The notes: generated by a model not told the origin, from the letters alone. DNA of 10,385 nucleotides from Rhodovulum sulfidophilum (GCA_003241785.1 QFPW01000044.1:1-10385), one strand, 5' to 3'. Positions 1-7,462 are shown, counted from the stretch's first letter. Numbers and translations are program-made.

Positions 1-1
1 G

Positions 2-682
2 GTCGTCTCGTCATGGTCTCTCCTCGCTCTCGGCATCATGCCGGTGTCGCGCGGACAATCCACTCATTGCTCCCGTTCAGATTTCTCGAGCCACCTCTGC
101 CTGCTGACGCGATACCGTGAGAAATATCCGGCCATAGCACTCGATATGGCCGAAGGATCGGCACGCGACGCCATTACGCAACTACGCGCCCGTCAGCTCG
201 ACGTGGCGTTCCTTGTTGGCACTTTTGAGCTGCCCGATTGCCATTCCCGACCGATATGGACTGAGCCGCTCGTCGTCGCGCTCCCCTCAAAGCATAGACT
301 GGCCGGCCGGGCAGGTGTCCAGTGGACTGATCTCGCTGCCGAAACTTTTCTTGTCCGCCATGGTGGGACCGGACCGCAAGTTCACGACCATATTATTTTG
401 CGGCTTGCCGGAGGGTGGCCGCCGCCTGCCATCCATCGATTCGCGGTTGAGCGCGGCACACTTTTATCCATGGTAGCGCAGGGCTTCGGAATCACGCTGT
501 TAGGAGCTGCGAGCCAGCTTTCTCCTACGTTCGGTGTCACGCTTGTTCCGATCATTGATGAACCTGATCCCGTGGTTTTCTCGGCGGTCTGGTCACCGAA
601 CAATCGCGGCGCCGCATTACGAAATCTGCTCACACTAGCATCGAAGATGCGGCGAACAGAAACCACGGCGTGCGCAGAATAG
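2..682 (+). CDS. LysR-type transcriptional regulator, substrate-binding part (5' partial, possibly decayed)
   Basis: The reading frame is open from the left edge to the TAG at 680-682; the first in-frame ATG is at 38. From about codon 38 onward the protein reads as the effector-binding domain of a LysR-type regulator: LLTRYREKYP, then DMAEGSARDAI, then LRARQLDVAF, a WTEPLVVALPSKHRLA strand-turn segment, and a late GFGITLL segment. The N-terminal winged helix-turn-helix that such regulators (usually ~300 residues) need to bind DNA is not in the window. The residues before LLTRYREKYP do not match the usual GRLxIG start of this domain. Reading frame 1 and then frame 3 gives GRLV followed by GLSSLSA, which does match, so a frameshift plus a short insertion may have damaged the gene. 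LysR genes are often found beside traG/trb modules, and this one could have regulated traG just downstream; that is inference. The family call is firm; whether the gene is intact is not. Confidence 0.7.
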   Translation, partial: VVSSWSLLALGIMPVSRGQSTHCSRSDFSSHLCLLTRYREKYPAIALDMAEGSARDAITQLRARQLDVAFLVGTFELPDCHSRPIWTEPLVVALPSKHRLAGRAGVQWTDLAAETFLVRHGGTGPQVHDHIILRLAGGWPPPAIHRFAVERGTLLSMVAQGFGITLLGAASQLSPTFGVTLVPIIDEPDPVVFSAVWSPNNRGAALRNLLTLASKMRRTETTACAE

Positions 683-693
683 ATCTGACGCGC

Positions 694-715
694 CCATCCT
701 ATTCGCCGTCGACAG
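694..715 (+). repeat. 22-bp direct repeat, copy 1, upstream of traG
   Basis: This block starts CCATCCTATTC and ends GTCGACAG. It recurs at 3277-3298 in the same orientation with 20 of 22 bases identical. Both copies lie just after the stop codon of the preceding gene and 95 to 112 bases before the start of a conjugation gene (traG here, trbB for the other). Each copy contains a T-N11-A arrangement (T702/A714 here), the minimal LysR box pattern, although that pattern is common by chance. A shared regulator-binding site or a duplicated promoter region is the likely explanation. Confidence 0.6.
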
Positions 716-747
716 TATCCGGCCGCACTCCGGCATCGTCTTAACTG

Positions 748-778
748 TTGCTCCTTCCGAAATCCCGCATTCTCTGAT
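748..778 (+). promoter_or_regulatory. Weak candidate promoter for traG
   Basis: TTGCTC at 748-753 and TCTGAT at 773-778 are separated by 19 bases. On their own they match the housekeeping sigma-factor consensus poorly (3/6 and 4/6). Support comes from position: the better trbB promoter candidate (TTGAAC, 19 bases, TTTAAT) sits at nearly the same distance from its copy of the 22-bp repeat, and TGTTG and CCGAnnTCC are shared at matching offsets. No stronger promoter was seen in 683-810. Confidence 0.3.
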
Positions 779-810
779 CGGCTCCGACAATTTTGCCGAT
801 TGGAGCTCGT

Positions 811-2796
811 ATGCGTGGAGGCCGAATTCTCTGGGGCCAGATTGCCGTCGTCCTTACCATCGTGTTCGTGATGATGTGGTTGGCGACGCAATGGACCGCG
901 TGGCGGCTCGGCTTTCAGGCGCAGCTTGGAAGCCCCTGGTTCGAGCTGGTAGGATGGCCGATCTATTACCCACCCGCCTTCTTCTGGTGGTGGTTTTCTT
1001 TCGATGCCTATGCCCCCGCGATCTTCACCGAGGGCGGCATCATCGCGGTATCCGGCGGCCTTTTCGCCATCGTTGCCGCGATCACGATGTCCATCATCCG
1101 GTCGCGCGAGGCGCGCAATGTCGCGACCTACGGATCGGCACGCTGGGCCGAAGACAAGGAAATCCGCGCCGCCGGCCTGCTCGGTCCCGATGGCGTCGTG
1201 CTCGGCCGCTATGATTGCGACTACCTGCGCCATGACGGCCCCGAGCATGTGCTTTGCTTCGCCCCGACACGCTCCGGCAAGGGAGTCGGTCTCGTCGTGC
1301 CGACGCTGCTGACCTGGCCGGGAAGCTGCATCGTCCATGACATCAAGGGTGAGAATTGGGGCCTGACCGCTGGCTTCCGCGCCAGGCATGGCCACGTGCT
1401 ACTGTTCGATCCGACCAATGCCCGATCGTCCGCCTACAATCCTCTGCTGGAGGTCCGGCAGGGGGAATGGGAAGTCCGGGACGTTCAGAACATCGCTGAC
1501 ATCCTGGTCGATCCCGAAGGCTCGCTCGACAAGCGCAATCCCTGGGAAAAGACCAGCCATTCGCTGCTGGTCGGCGCGATCCTGCATGTCCTCTACGCCG
1601 AGCCCGACAAGACACTGGCCGGCGTCGCAAACTTCCTCTCCGATCCACGCCGCCCTGTCGAAGCCACGCTCCGCGCGATGATGGACACGCCGCATCTCGG
1701 CGAAGCCGGCGTTCATCCCGTCATCGCCTCGTCGGCCCGCGAGCTGCTGAACAAGTCCGACAATGAGCGGTCGGGCGTGCTGTCGACCGCCATGTCGTTC
1801 CTCGGCCTCTACCGTGATCCGGTGGTGGCGCGTGTGACTGCACGCTGCGACTGGCGCATCGCCGATCTCGTCGGCAGCAGGAAGGCCGTCAGCCTCTACC
1901 TTGTGGTGCCGCCTTCCGACATCAACCGCACCAAGCCGCTCATTCGCCTGATCCTCAACCAGATCGGCCGCCGGCTGACCGAGGAGCTGACCACCTCCGG
2001 AGAACGCCATCGGCTGCTGCTCATGCTGGACGAATTTCCCGCGCTGGGGCGGCTCGACTTCTTCGAATCTGCGCTCGCCTTCATGGCGGGCTACGGCCTC
2101 AAGGGCTTCCTGATCGCCCAGAGTCTCAACCAGATCGAGCGGGCGTATGGGCCAAACAACGCCATCCTCGACAATTGCCATGTCCGCGTCAGCTTCGCCA
2201 CAAACGACGAGCGCACCGCCAAGCGCGTGTCGGACGCGCTCGGCACCGCGACCGAGCTACGCGATTCCACCAACTACGCCGGCCACCGGCTGTCGCCCTG
2301 GCTTGGCCATCTTATGGTGTCGCGGCAGGAGACCGCCCGATCGCTGTTGACCCCCGGCGAGATCATGCAGCTCCCGCCCTCTGAGGAGATCGTCATGGTG
2401 GCGGGCACGCCGCCGATCCGCGCGACCAAGGCGAAGTATTTCGAGGACTCGCGCTTGCAGGAACGCATCATCGCACCACCCGAGCTGGCGGCCGGTCCGG
2501 CGAATGCCGCCGCGACCGATGATTGGTCCGGCCGTGTCGTCGCGCCGGCGGGCCATGCCGGCGCGGCGAGCGGCGGCGAAGACGGCGGCGATCCCGCCAA
2601 TGCCGGCATCCGCCGCGAGCCGGAATTGCCCGAGCATGAAGAAATCCTGCCTCCGCCGCCGTCGCCCGCGCAGGAGTTCGAGCTTCTTGACGATGAGCCC
2701 GATGTCGATGCCGCCAAAGCCAATGCGATGCGCGCGCGAATGCGGATGGTCGCGCGGCGAGCCTCGCTCGATCCCGGCGATGGCATAGAGCTTTGA
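811..2796 (+). CDS. traG: Conjugal transfer coupling protein TraG (VirD4-type ATPase)
   Basis: This is the type IV coupling protein, an inner-membrane ATPase that recruits the relaxase-DNA complex and feeds it to the Trb channel. The ATG at 811 is preferred because GGAG (802-805) sits five bases upstream; an in-frame TTG at 793 would add six residues but has no good ribosome binding site. From the ATG the protein has 661 residues, normal for the family. Membrane segments lie near residues 9-27 and 75-96. The Walker A loop is APTRSGKG (about 151-158, Lys157) and the Walker B is LLLMLDEFPALG (Asp407, Glu408). Conserved YGSARWA, FDPTNARSSAYNPL and LIAQSLNQI segments are present. The last ~110 residues are rich in Ala, Gly and Pro with an acidic stretch and a basic end, as often seen in this subfamily. 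Ten bases separate it from the CopG-like gene, so the two are probably co-transcribed. Confidence 0.96.
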   Translation: MRGGRILWGQIAVVLTIVFVMMWLATQWTAWRLGFQAQLGSPWFELVGWPIYYPPAFFWWWFSFDAYAPAIFTEGGIIAVSGGLFAIVAAITMSIIRSREARNVATYGSARWAEDKEIRAAGLLGPDGVVLGRYDCDYLRHDGPEHVLCFAPTRSGKGVGLVVPTLLTWPGSCIVHDIKGENWGLTAGFRARHGHVLLFDPTNARSSAYNPLLEVRQGEWEVRDVQNIADILVDPEGSLDKRNPWEKTSHSLLVGAILHVLYAEPDKTLAGVANFLSDPRRPVEATLRAMMDTPHLGEAGVHPVIASSARELLNKSDNERSGVLSTAMSFLGLYRDPVVARVTARCDWRIADLVGSRKAVSLYLVVPPSDINRTKPLIRLILNQIGRRLTEELTTSGERHRLLLMLDEFPALGRLDFFESALAFMAGYGLKGFLIAQSLNQIERAYGPNNAILDNCHVRVSFATNDERTAKRVSDALGTATELRDSTNYAGHRLSPWLGHLMVSRQETARSLLTPGEIMQLPPSEEIVMVAGTPPIRATKAKYFEDSRLQERIIAPPELAAGPANAAATDDWSGRVVAPAGHAGAASGGEDGGDPANAGIRREPELPEHEEILPPPPSPAQEFELLDDEPDVDAAKANAMRARMRMVARRASLDPGDGIEL

Positions 2797-2806
2797 GGAG
2801 CGCACC

Positions 2807-3271
2807 ATGACATCCCGCACCCGCATGAACGTCTATTTCGACCCAGCCTTGCTGAAGCAGGTCGAGGCGCTAGCACTGCGCCGGAACATCTCCAAATCCG
2901 CCATCATCGAAGCCGCCGTAGCGTCGTTCCTCTCCGGCGATACGACCGAGAGGCTGGAGGCGGCGATGTCGCGGCGGCTCGACAAGCTCGGCCGTCAGAT
3001 CGATACGATCGACGAAGATCTCGCCGTGCTCGGCGAGGCCGTTTCGCTGTTCGTCCGCTATTGGCTAACCTTCACGCCGGTCCTGCCCGACGCGACGCAA
3101 GCCTCAGGCCGTGCCAAGGGGCTGGAGCGGTTCGAGGGCTTCATGCAGACGCTCGGCAAGCGGCTGGCGACCGGAGACCGATTCCTGAAAGAGCTCTCGC
3201 GCGATCTCGATTCGGTTCGGCCAGGCGGTGAAGACATCGTGCCGAAGACGAACGGTAGCTCGCCGGAATAA
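2807..3271 (+). CDS. CopG-like ribbon-helix-helix protein
   Basis: The protein has 154 residues. Residues 5-43 fit a ribbon-helix-helix DNA-binding fold: the strand RMNVYFDP, then a helix (LLKQVEALALRRN), then ISKSAIIEAAVASFL as the second helix. Dimers of this fold place the strand in the DNA major groove. The remainder is helical and amphipathic (about 46-135), longer than minimal CopG repressors, and may serve in oligomerisation or partner binding. GAGGAG immediately after the traG stop provides a ribosome binding site. A gene of this type between traG and trbB is a standing feature of alphaproteobacterial trb modules. Inferred roles are repression of the tra/trb promoters, with the inverted repeats at 3363-3407 as candidate operator, or an accessory role at oriT. 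The fold is well supported; the function is not shown by the sequence. Confidence 0.87.
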   Translation: MTSRTRMNVYFDPALLKQVEALALRRNISKSAIIEAAVASFLSGDTTERLEAAMSRRLDKLGRQIDTIDEDLAVLGEAVSLFVRYWLTFTPVLPDATQASGRAKGLERFEGFMQTLGKRLATGDRFLKELSRDLDSVRPGGEDIVPKTNGSSPE

Positions 3272-3276
3272 CTGAT

Positions 3277-3298
3277 CCATCCTATTCACCGTCGATAG
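3277..3298 (+). repeat. 22-bp direct repeat, copy 2, upstream of trbB
   Basis: This block starts CCATCCTATTC and ends GTCGATAG. It differs from the copy at 694-715 at two positions (A for G, T for C). It begins five bases after the stop codon of the ribbon-helix-helix gene. A T-N11-A pattern is retained (T3285/A3297). Its distance to the putative trbB -35 hexamer (about 32 bases) is nearly the same as in the traG upstream region. Confidence 0.6.
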
Positions 3299-3329
3299 CC
3301 GCCGACCGCCGCACGGGCCTAGATACTTG

Positions 3330-3360
3330 TTGAACAGGGCCGATTTCCGGCTCTTTTAAT
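3330..3360 (+). promoter_or_regulatory. Candidate promoter of the trb operon
   Basis: TTGAAC (3330-3335) resembles a -35 hexamer and TTTAAT (3355-3360) a -10 hexamer (5/6 match), separated by 19 bases, slightly longer than optimal. Transcription would start near 3366-3368, inside the TCCCCGATCGGGGA palindrome. This is the most AT-rich stretch of the intergenic region and precedes the first gene of the trb run. The call comes from pattern inspection only. Confidence 0.45.
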
Positions 3361-3362
3361 CA

Positions 3363-3407
3363 TCCCCGATCGGGGAACTGTCTGTTGCGTCCCCTGGGAT
3401 TGGGGAC
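3363..3407. promoter_or_regulatory. Paired inverted repeats (candidate operator / RNA switch) before trbB
   Basis: A perfect 14-bp palindrome, TCCCCGATCGGGGA, lies at 3363-3376. A second inverted repeat follows, with arms GTCCCC (3389-3394) and GGGGAC (3402-3407) around a 7-base loop. The right arm of the second repeat is also the likely ribosome binding site of trbB, three bases before the ATG at 3411. The same half-site TCCCC/GGGGA occurs four times in alternating orientation. This suits a repressor bound just downstream of the -10 box, or an RNA hairpin masking the ribosome binding site. The ribbon-helix-helix protein encoded next door is the obvious candidate ligand, by inference only. 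Confidence 0.5.
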
Positions 3408-3410
3408 AGC

Positions 3411-4397
3411 ATGACCAACAATTCTCACCGGAAACCAGAGTCGGTCCAGCGCGGGGCGCGAATGCTGCGTACGGCGCTTGGGCCAGCCATCGCGCGCTTT
3501 CTGGAAGACCCCGCCGTCGTTGAGGTGATGTTGAATCCGGACGGACGTATCTGGATCGACCGTCTCTCCGAAGGGCTTTCCGACACCGGCGAAACCCTCT
3601 TTCCCGCCGATGGCGAACGCATCATGCGCCTGGTCGCGCACCATGTCGGCACAGAGGTTCACGCCCGCAGCCCTCGCGTCTCGGCCGAGCTGCCGGAGAC
3701 CGGCGAGCGGTTCGAGGGTCTGCTTCCACCCGTCGTCGTGGCACCCGCCTTCGCCATCCGCAAACCCGCCGTGGCGGTCTTCACGCTCGACGACTATGTG
3801 CGTGCCGGCATCATGCGCGCCGATCAGGCCGACACCCTGCGCGAGGCCGTCGCGGCGCGCGCCAACATCCTCGTCGCGGGTGGCACCTCGACCGGCAAGA
3901 CCACGCTGACCAACGCGCTGCTGGCCGAAGTGGCGAAGACGCAGGATCGCGTCGTCATCATCGAGGACACGCGCGAGCTGCAATGCGCCGCGCCCAACCT
4001 CGTCTCCATGCGGACCAAGGAGGGCGTCGTCACGCTCTCCGATCTCGTCCGCTCATCGCTGCGCCTGCGCCCCGACCGCATCCCCATCGGCGAGGTACGC
4101 GGCTCTGAAGCGCTCGACCTCCTCAAAGCCTGGGGCACCGGCCATCCAGGCGGCGTCGGCACGATCCACGCTGGCACCGGCATCGGTGCGCTGCGCCGGC
4201 TTGAACAGCTCATTCAAGAGGCCGTCGTCACCGTCCCGCGCGCGCTGATTGCCGAGACGATCGACCTTGTGGCCGTCCTCTCCGGCCGCGGCTCCGCGCG
4301 CCGGCTCGCCGAACTCGCCCGCGTCGCAGGGCTCGGCCCGGACGGGGATTACCGCGTCACCGCAGTCACCCCAAGCAACACAGGAGACAATCCATGA
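3411..4397 (+). CDS. trbB: P-type conjugative transfer ATPase TrbB (VirB11-like)
   Basis: TrbB is the hexameric cytoplasmic traffic ATPase of the Trb type IV secretion system, equivalent to VirB11, which powers pilus assembly and substrate transfer. The 328-residue length is normal. An N-terminal domain (residues 1 to ~130) contains VEVMLNPDGRIWIDR and the arginine-rich segment HARSPRVSAELP. The Walker A motif GGTSTGKTT is at about 157-165. The Asp box VVIIEDTREL follows, then Walker B in RPDRIPIGEVRG and the His box TGHPGGVGTIHAG, all typical of secretion ATPases. The start is supported by GGGGA directly upstream and by the family-like MTN...RGARMLRTALG opening. Its stop overlaps the trbC start (ATGA), which implies translational coupling. 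It is the first gene of the trb operon. Confidence 0.96.
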   Translation: MTNNSHRKPESVQRGARMLRTALGPAIARFLEDPAVVEVMLNPDGRIWIDRLSEGLSDTGETLFPADGERIMRLVAHHVGTEVHARSPRVSAELPETGERFEGLLPPVVVAPAFAIRKPAVAVFTLDDYVRAGIMRADQADTLREAVAARANILVAGGTSTGKTTLTNALLAEVAKTQDRVVIIEDTRELQCAAPNLVSMRTKEGVVTLSDLVRSSLRLRPDRIPIGEVRGSEALDLLKAWGTGHPGGVGTIHAGTGIGALRRLEQLIQEAVVTVPRALIAETIDLVAVLSGRGSARRLAELARVAGLGPDGDYRVTAVTPSNTGDNP

Positions 4398-4726
4398 TCC
4401 GCACCATCATGCGCGCCCGTCGCACCGTCGCGACGGTTGCCGCCGTCGCCTACGTCAATCTCATCCTCGTCCCGGCCGCCCATGCCTCCGGCTCCTCGAT
4501 GCCATGGGAAGCGCCGCTCCAAAAAATTCTCCAGTCGATCGAAGGCCCGGTCGCCAAGATCGTCGCGGTCATCATCATCATCGCGACGGGCTTGGCGCTC
4601 GCTTTTGGCGACACGTCCGGCGGCTTCCGCAAGCTGATCCAGATCGTCTTCGGCCTGTCCATCGCCTTCGCGGCGTCGAGCTTCTTCCTGTCGTTCTTCT
4701 CGTTCGGTGGCGGGGCGCTCGTCTGA
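4394..4726 (+). CDS. trbC: Conjugal transfer pilin TrbC (VirB2-like)
   Basis: TrbC is the major pilin subunit of the mating pilus. The 110-residue precursor has a basic start (RARR), a hydrophobic stretch and a probable signal peptidase site after AHA (residue 31), giving a mature chain that begins SGSSMPWE. Two membrane helices follow, at about 54-71 and 82-101, joined by the short polar loop GDTSGGFRK, as in the VirB2/TrbC family. The RP4 homologue is further trimmed and circularised; whether that holds here cannot be read from the sequence. It overlaps the trbB stop by four bases and the trbD start by one. Confidence 0.93.
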   Translation: MIRTIMRARRTVATVAAVAYVNLILVPAAHASGSSMPWEAPLQKILQSIEGPVAKIVAVIIIIATGLALAFGDTSGGFRKLIQIVFGLSIAFAASSFFLSFFSFGGGALV

Positions 4727-5004
4727 TGGCGGTCGCCTTCGAGCAACTGGACGTGCCGGGATTCACCGTCCCCGTTCACCGCGCGCTGACCGAGCACATC
4801 CTGCTCGGCGGCGCGCCGCGAAGCATCGCGATCCTCAACGGGACGCTGGCCGGGGCCGTGGGCCTCGGCCTGCGCCTCTGGCTGGTCGGCCTACTTATCT
4901 GGGCCATCGGCCACTTCGCCGCCGTCTGGGCCGCGAAACGCGATCCGCTCTTCGTGGAGGTCGGCCGCCGGCATCTGCGCATCCCCGCAAACCTGTCGGT
5001 CTGA
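4726..5004 (+). CDS. trbD: Conjugal transfer protein TrbD (VirB3-like)
   Basis: TrbD is a small inner-membrane protein, the counterpart of VirB3, which works with the TrbE ATPase in pilus biogenesis. The ATG at 4726 overlaps the trbC stop in TGATG. The frame is open much further upstream (to 4249), but that part lies inside trbB and trbC and is not coding in this frame. The 92-residue protein has the family pattern: a soluble start with PGFTVPVHRALTEHILLGGAPR, a hydrophobic hairpin at about 32-70, and a short C-terminus DPLFVEVGRRHLR containing the conserved DP-F segment. A ribosome binding site for trbE (GAGGGA) starts at its stop codon. Confidence 0.93.
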   Translation: MAVAFEQLDVPGFTVPVHRALTEHILLGGAPRSIAILNGTLAGAVGLGLRLWLVGLLIWAIGHFAAVWAAKRDPLFVEVGRRHLRIPANLSV

Positions 5005-5017
5005 GGGAGCCCACGCC

Positions 5018-7462
5018 ATGATGAACCTTGCCGAATATCGCCGCAGCGCCAGCCGCCTTGCCGACTTCCTCCCTTGGGCTGCCCTCGTCGGCCCCGGCAT
5101 CGTCTTGAACAAGGACGGCTCCTTCCAGCGCACCGCGTCGTTCCGCGGTCCCGATCTCGATAGCGCCGTCGCGGCCGAGCTGGTCGCCGTCGCCGGCCGC
5201 ATCAACAACGCCTTCCGCCGTCTCGGCTCTGGCTGGAGCATCTTCGTCGAAGCTCAGCGTCACGAGGCCGCGATCTATCCGGCGAACCAATTCCCCGACG
5301 CCGCATCAGGCCTCGTCGACGCAGAGCGCAAGGCCGATTTCGAGGAAGAAGGCGTTCACTTCGTCTCCGGCTACTACCTGACCTTCCTCTATCTGCCGCC
5401 GGCCGAGGAAGCCGCCCGCGCCGAGACCTGGCTATACGAAGGCCGCGAGCGCTCCGGCGTCGATCCGCATGAGATCTTGCGCGCCTTCACCGATCGCACC
5501 GAGCGCGTGCTGGCCCTGCTCGACGGCTTCATGCCCGAATGCGACTGGCTCGATGACAGCGAGACGCTGACCTATCTGCATTCGACCGTCTCGACCAATC
5601 GGCATCGCGTCCGCGTCCCCGAGACGCCGATCTATCTCGATGCGCTGCTCGCCGATCAGCCGCTCACCGGCGGGCTCGAGCCGCGCCTTGGCGATCAGCA
5701 TCTGCGTGTCCTCACCATCATCGGCTTTCCGACCGCGACGACGCCGGGGCTGCTCGACGATCTCAACCGACTGGCCTTTCCGTATCGCTGGAGCACGCGG
5801 GCGATCCTGCTCGACAAGAACGACGCGACCAAGCTTCTGACCAAGATCAGGCGGCAATGGTTCGCCAAGCGGAAGTCCATCGCCGCGATCCTCAAGGAAG
5901 TGATGACCAACGAGGCATCCGCCCTTGTGGACACTGATGCGGCGAACAAGGCCGCCGACGCCGACATGGCCTTGCAAGAGCTCGGCCAGGATGTCGCCGG
6001 CATGGCCTATGTCACCGCGACCATCACGGTGTGGGATGCCGATCCGCGTCTTGCCGACGAGAAACTGCGCCTCGTCGAGAAGGTCATCCAGGGCCGCGAC
6101 TTCACGGCCATGATCGAAACTGTCAATGCCGTCGATGCCTGGTTCGGCTCGCTCCCCGGACATGCCTACGCCAATGTCCGCCAGCCGCCGGTCTCGACGC
6201 TCAATCTCGCCCACATGATCCCCCTTTCTGCCGTGTGGGCGGGGCCGGAACGGGACGAGCATTTCGGTGCGCCCCCCTTGCTGTATGGCAAGACCGAAGG
6301 CTCGACCCCGTTCCGGTTAAGTCTCCATGTCGGCGACGTGGGCCACACCCTGGTCGTCGGCCCGACCGGCGCGGGTAAATCCGTGCTGCTTGCGTTGATG
6401 GCACTCCAGTTCCGGCGCTACGAGCGGTCCCAGGTGTTCGCCTTCGACTTCGGCGGCTCGATCCGCGCCGCCGCGCTCGCCATGGGCGGGGACTGGCACG
6501 ATCTCGGCGGTGGGTTGACCGAAGGGGACGAGTTCTCCGTCTCGCTTCAACCGCTGGCGCGCATCCACGACACCTATGAACGCGCCTGGGCGGCCGACTG
6601 GATCGTCATGATCCTCATGCGTGAGGGTATCCCCATCACGCCTGAGGTGAAGGAGCATATCTGGACCGCGCTGACCTCGCTCGCCTCCGCGCCGTTCGAA
6701 GAACGCACCATCACCGGCCTTGCGGTCCTGCTCCAGTCCAATGACATCAAGCAGGCGCTCCGGCCCTATTGTGTCGGCGGCGCTTACGGTCGCTTGCTCG
6801 ACGCCGAGACCGAACATCTCGGCTCGGCCGACGTGCAGGCGTTCGAGATCGAGGGGCTGGTCGGCACCGGCGCAGCGCCGGCCGTGCTTTCCTACCTCTT
6901 CCACCGCATCGGCGACAGGCTCGACGGGCGGCCGACGCTACTCATCATCGACGAGGGCTGGCTGGCCCTGGATGATGAAGCCTTCGCCGGCCAGCTCCGC
7001 GAATGGCTGAAGACGCTCAGAAAAAAGAATGCGTCCGTCATCTTCGCCACGCAGTCGCTCAGCGACATCGACAATTCGAGCATCGCGCCGGCCATCATCG
7101 AGAGCTGCCCGACGCGGCTGCTTCTGCCGAACGAACGCGCGATCGAGCCACAGATCACAGCGATCTATCGGCGCTTCGGCCTCAACGACCGGCAGATCGA
7201 AATCCTCGCGCGGGCCACGCCCAAGCGGGACTATTACTGCCAGTCGCGGCGCGGCAACCGCCTGTTCGAATTGGGCTTGTGTGAGGTTGGCCTCGCGCTC
7301 TGCGCCGCATCCTCCAAATCCGATCAGACACTCATCGCGAACCTCGTCGCCGAGCACGGCCGCGAAGGCTTCCTCGCGGCATGGCTGCGCGCCCGCGACG
7401 CCGGTTGGGCGGCCGATCTCATCCCGAACTTCCCCCAAGCCGAAAAGGAGACCATGCCATGA
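5018..7462 (+). CDS. trbE: Conjugal transfer ATPase TrbE (VirB4-like)
   Basis: TrbE is the largest ATPase of the Trb channel, equivalent to VirB4/CagE, associated with the inner membrane and required for pilus assembly and DNA transfer. It has 814 residues, the usual length. The N-terminal half carries the VirB4/CagE domain, opening with MNLAEYR. The ATPase domain begins with FRLSLHVGDVGHTLVVGP and the Walker A motif GPTGAGKS (448-455). The Walker B is TLLIIDEGWLAL (Asp645, Glu646), followed by KNASVIFATQSLSDI, which resembles motif C of these ATPases. The ATG at 5018 follows GAGGGA by about eight bases; a second ATG is adjacent at 5021. The stop overlaps the trbJ start (ATGA). No missing catalytic residue was seen. 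Confidence 0.96.
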   Translation: MMNLAEYRRSASRLADFLPWAALVGPGIVLNKDGSFQRTASFRGPDLDSAVAAELVAVAGRINNAFRRLGSGWSIFVEAQRHEAAIYPANQFPDAASGLVDAERKADFEEEGVHFVSGYYLTFLYLPPAEEAARAETWLYEGRERSGVDPHEILRAFTDRTERVLALLDGFMPECDWLDDSETLTYLHSTVSTNRHRVRVPETPIYLDALLADQPLTGGLEPRLGDQHLRVLTIIGFPTATTPGLLDDLNRLAFPYRWSTRAILLDKNDATKLLTKIRRQWFAKRKSIAAILKEVMTNEASALVDTDAANKAADADMALQELGQDVAGMAYVTATITVWDADPRLADEKLRLVEKVIQGRDFTAMIETVNAVDAWFGSLPGHAYANVRQPPVSTLNLAHMIPLSAVWAGPERDEHFGAPPLLYGKTEGSTPFRLSLHVGDVGHTLVVGPTGAGKSVLLALMALQFRRYERSQVFAFDFGGSIRAAALAMGGDWHDLGGGLTEGDEFSVSLQPLARIHDTYERAWAADWIVMILMREGIPITPEVKEHIWTALTSLASAPFEERTITGLAVLLQSNDIKQALRPYCVGGAYGRLLDAETEHLGSADVQAFEIEGLVGTGAAPAVLSYLFHRIGDRLDGRPTLLIIDEGWLALDDEAFAGQLREWLKTLRKKNASVIFATQSLSDIDNSSIAPAIIESCPTRLLLPNERAIEPQITAIYRRFGLNDRQIEILARATPKRDYYCQSRRGNRLFELGLCEVGLALCAASSKSDQTLIANLVAEHGREGFLAAWLRARDAGWAADLIPNFPQAEKETMP

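Noticed and set aside
793..810. TTG start for traG
   Set aside because: There is no ribosome binding site at the right distance, whereas the ATG at 811 has GGAG five bases upstream.
382..1395. 337-codon open frame on the minus strand across the LysR-like gene and the start of traG
   Set aside because: It spans two clear plus-strand genes and the gap between them; the composition is shadow-like (Arg, Gly, Asp) and no ribosome binding site or motif was seen.
4249..4725. Upstream extension of the trbD frame
   Set aside because: It overlaps the end of trbB and all of trbC in another frame, and its translation is Arg/Pro/His-rich without trbD features; the ATG at 4726, coupled to the trbC stop, is the sensible start.
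7381..7458. Earlier in-frame start for trbJ
   Set aside because: It lies inside trbE, would bury the signal peptide behind 26 extra residues, and lacks the AAGGAG that precedes 7459.
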